From positions 1 to 30,129 of the forward strand of contig CABUHO010000025.1 of the NCBI GenBank assembly GCA_902491395.1: a stretch of DNA of 30,129 bases, in the 5' to 3' direction. This document shows positions 30,044 to 30,129 of this stretch, in pieces. Positions within the stretch are counted from its first letter, which is position 1. Each line of letters begins with the position of its first letter. Position numbers and translations under genes: made by a program. This stretch comes from an uncultured Collinsella sp. (GTDB taxonomy: Bacteria > Actinomycetota > Coriobacteriia > Coriobacteriales > Coriobacteriaceae). Below the pieces are notes generated by a model. The model saw only the letters and a list, made by a program, of their open reading frames with translations, was not told the DNA's origin and did not search any database.

Positions 30044-30072
30044 AAACCACCACAAAGGTGCCTGTCCCCTTT
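30044..30072. repeat. GGGGACAGG stem-loop, copy 5 (half element)
   Basis: 29 bases are identical to copy 4 (27056-27084), comprising one arm and the central core. The other arm is missing: ATTATGAG follows where the complementary arm should be. It sits 24 nt upstream of the 5'-nucleotidase start. Confidence 0.8.
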
Positions 30073-30101
30073 ATTATGAGCAGGACATTGTCAAGAGGCA
30101 A
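30073..30101 (-). promoter_or_regulatory. Candidate promoter of the 5'-nucleotidase gene
   Basis: On the minus strand TTGCCT (complement of 30096-30101) and CATAAT (complement of 30073-30078) are exactly 17 bp apart. Transcription would begin within the half repeat. Beyond it, 30102-30129 holds nothing I can assign. Confidence 0.4.
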
Positions 30102-30129
30102 AATCGGGCCTGACCCCAACGATATGGGG

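Overview
The window looks like chromosomal DNA of a Coriobacteriia member (Actinomycetota), most likely Collinsella or a close relative. This is inferred from high GC codon use, an actinobacterial-style LAATG sortase signal, a Mn-riboswitch/mntP unit, GGGGACAGG stem-loop repeats of a kind I associate with this group, and the protein sequences. No 16S gene is present, so the genus is not proven.

Layout. 1-2860: a ThrE/YjjP-type exporter and a DUF2798 membrane protein, surrounded by palindromic repeats and an attenuator-like leader. 3048-5690: clpC. 5773-6692: a RelB-type antitoxin and PIN toxin with their own operator. 6841-9147: a PepD dipeptidase and, convergent to it, mntP behind a yybP-ykoY manganese riboswitch. 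9305-14817: a tight + strand housekeeping operon, disA-ispD-ispF-cysS, then a 103-nt hairpin, then rlmB-rae1/yacP. 14818-15649: a gene-free stretch with a tRNA-Thr fragment, tRNA-Thr(UGU) and several inverted repeats. 15650-19463: a more AT-rich sugar islet (GH1 phospho-glycosidase and PTS EIIBC on -, divergent RpiR regulator on +) bracketed by copies of one repeat. 19775-24248: a consensus promoter, tRNA-Tyr, tRNA-Thr(GGU), tRNA-Met, tuf, rpmG, tRNA-Trp, secE, nusG, rplK, an L1-type leader and rplA. 24376-30019 (all -): a cell-wall 5'-nucleotidase, an MscS channel, a ParB-like/BMP fusion protein and a metallophosphoesterase translationally coupled to it.

How it fits together. The backbone clpC...disA-ispD-ispF...cysS-rlmB-yacP...rpmG-secE-nusG-rplK-rplA follows the gene order known from Bacillus subtilis, so this is an old conserved neighbourhood with accessory modules inserted at two points: toxin-antitoxin/pepD/mntP after clpC, and the sugar islet next to tRNAs. 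The backbone joins proteostasis, c-di-AMP signalling, isoprenoid synthesis, translation and secretion.

The least ordinary material is (a) five stem-loops sharing a GGGGACAGG core but with different, self-complementary stems, three of them touching stop codons; (b) the cytoplasmic ParB-like/BMP fusion coupled to a phosphoesterase next to a surface nucleotidase; (c) the 103-nt symmetric hairpin between cysS and rlmB; and (d) paired hairpins with a compensatory base change beside tRNA-Thr.
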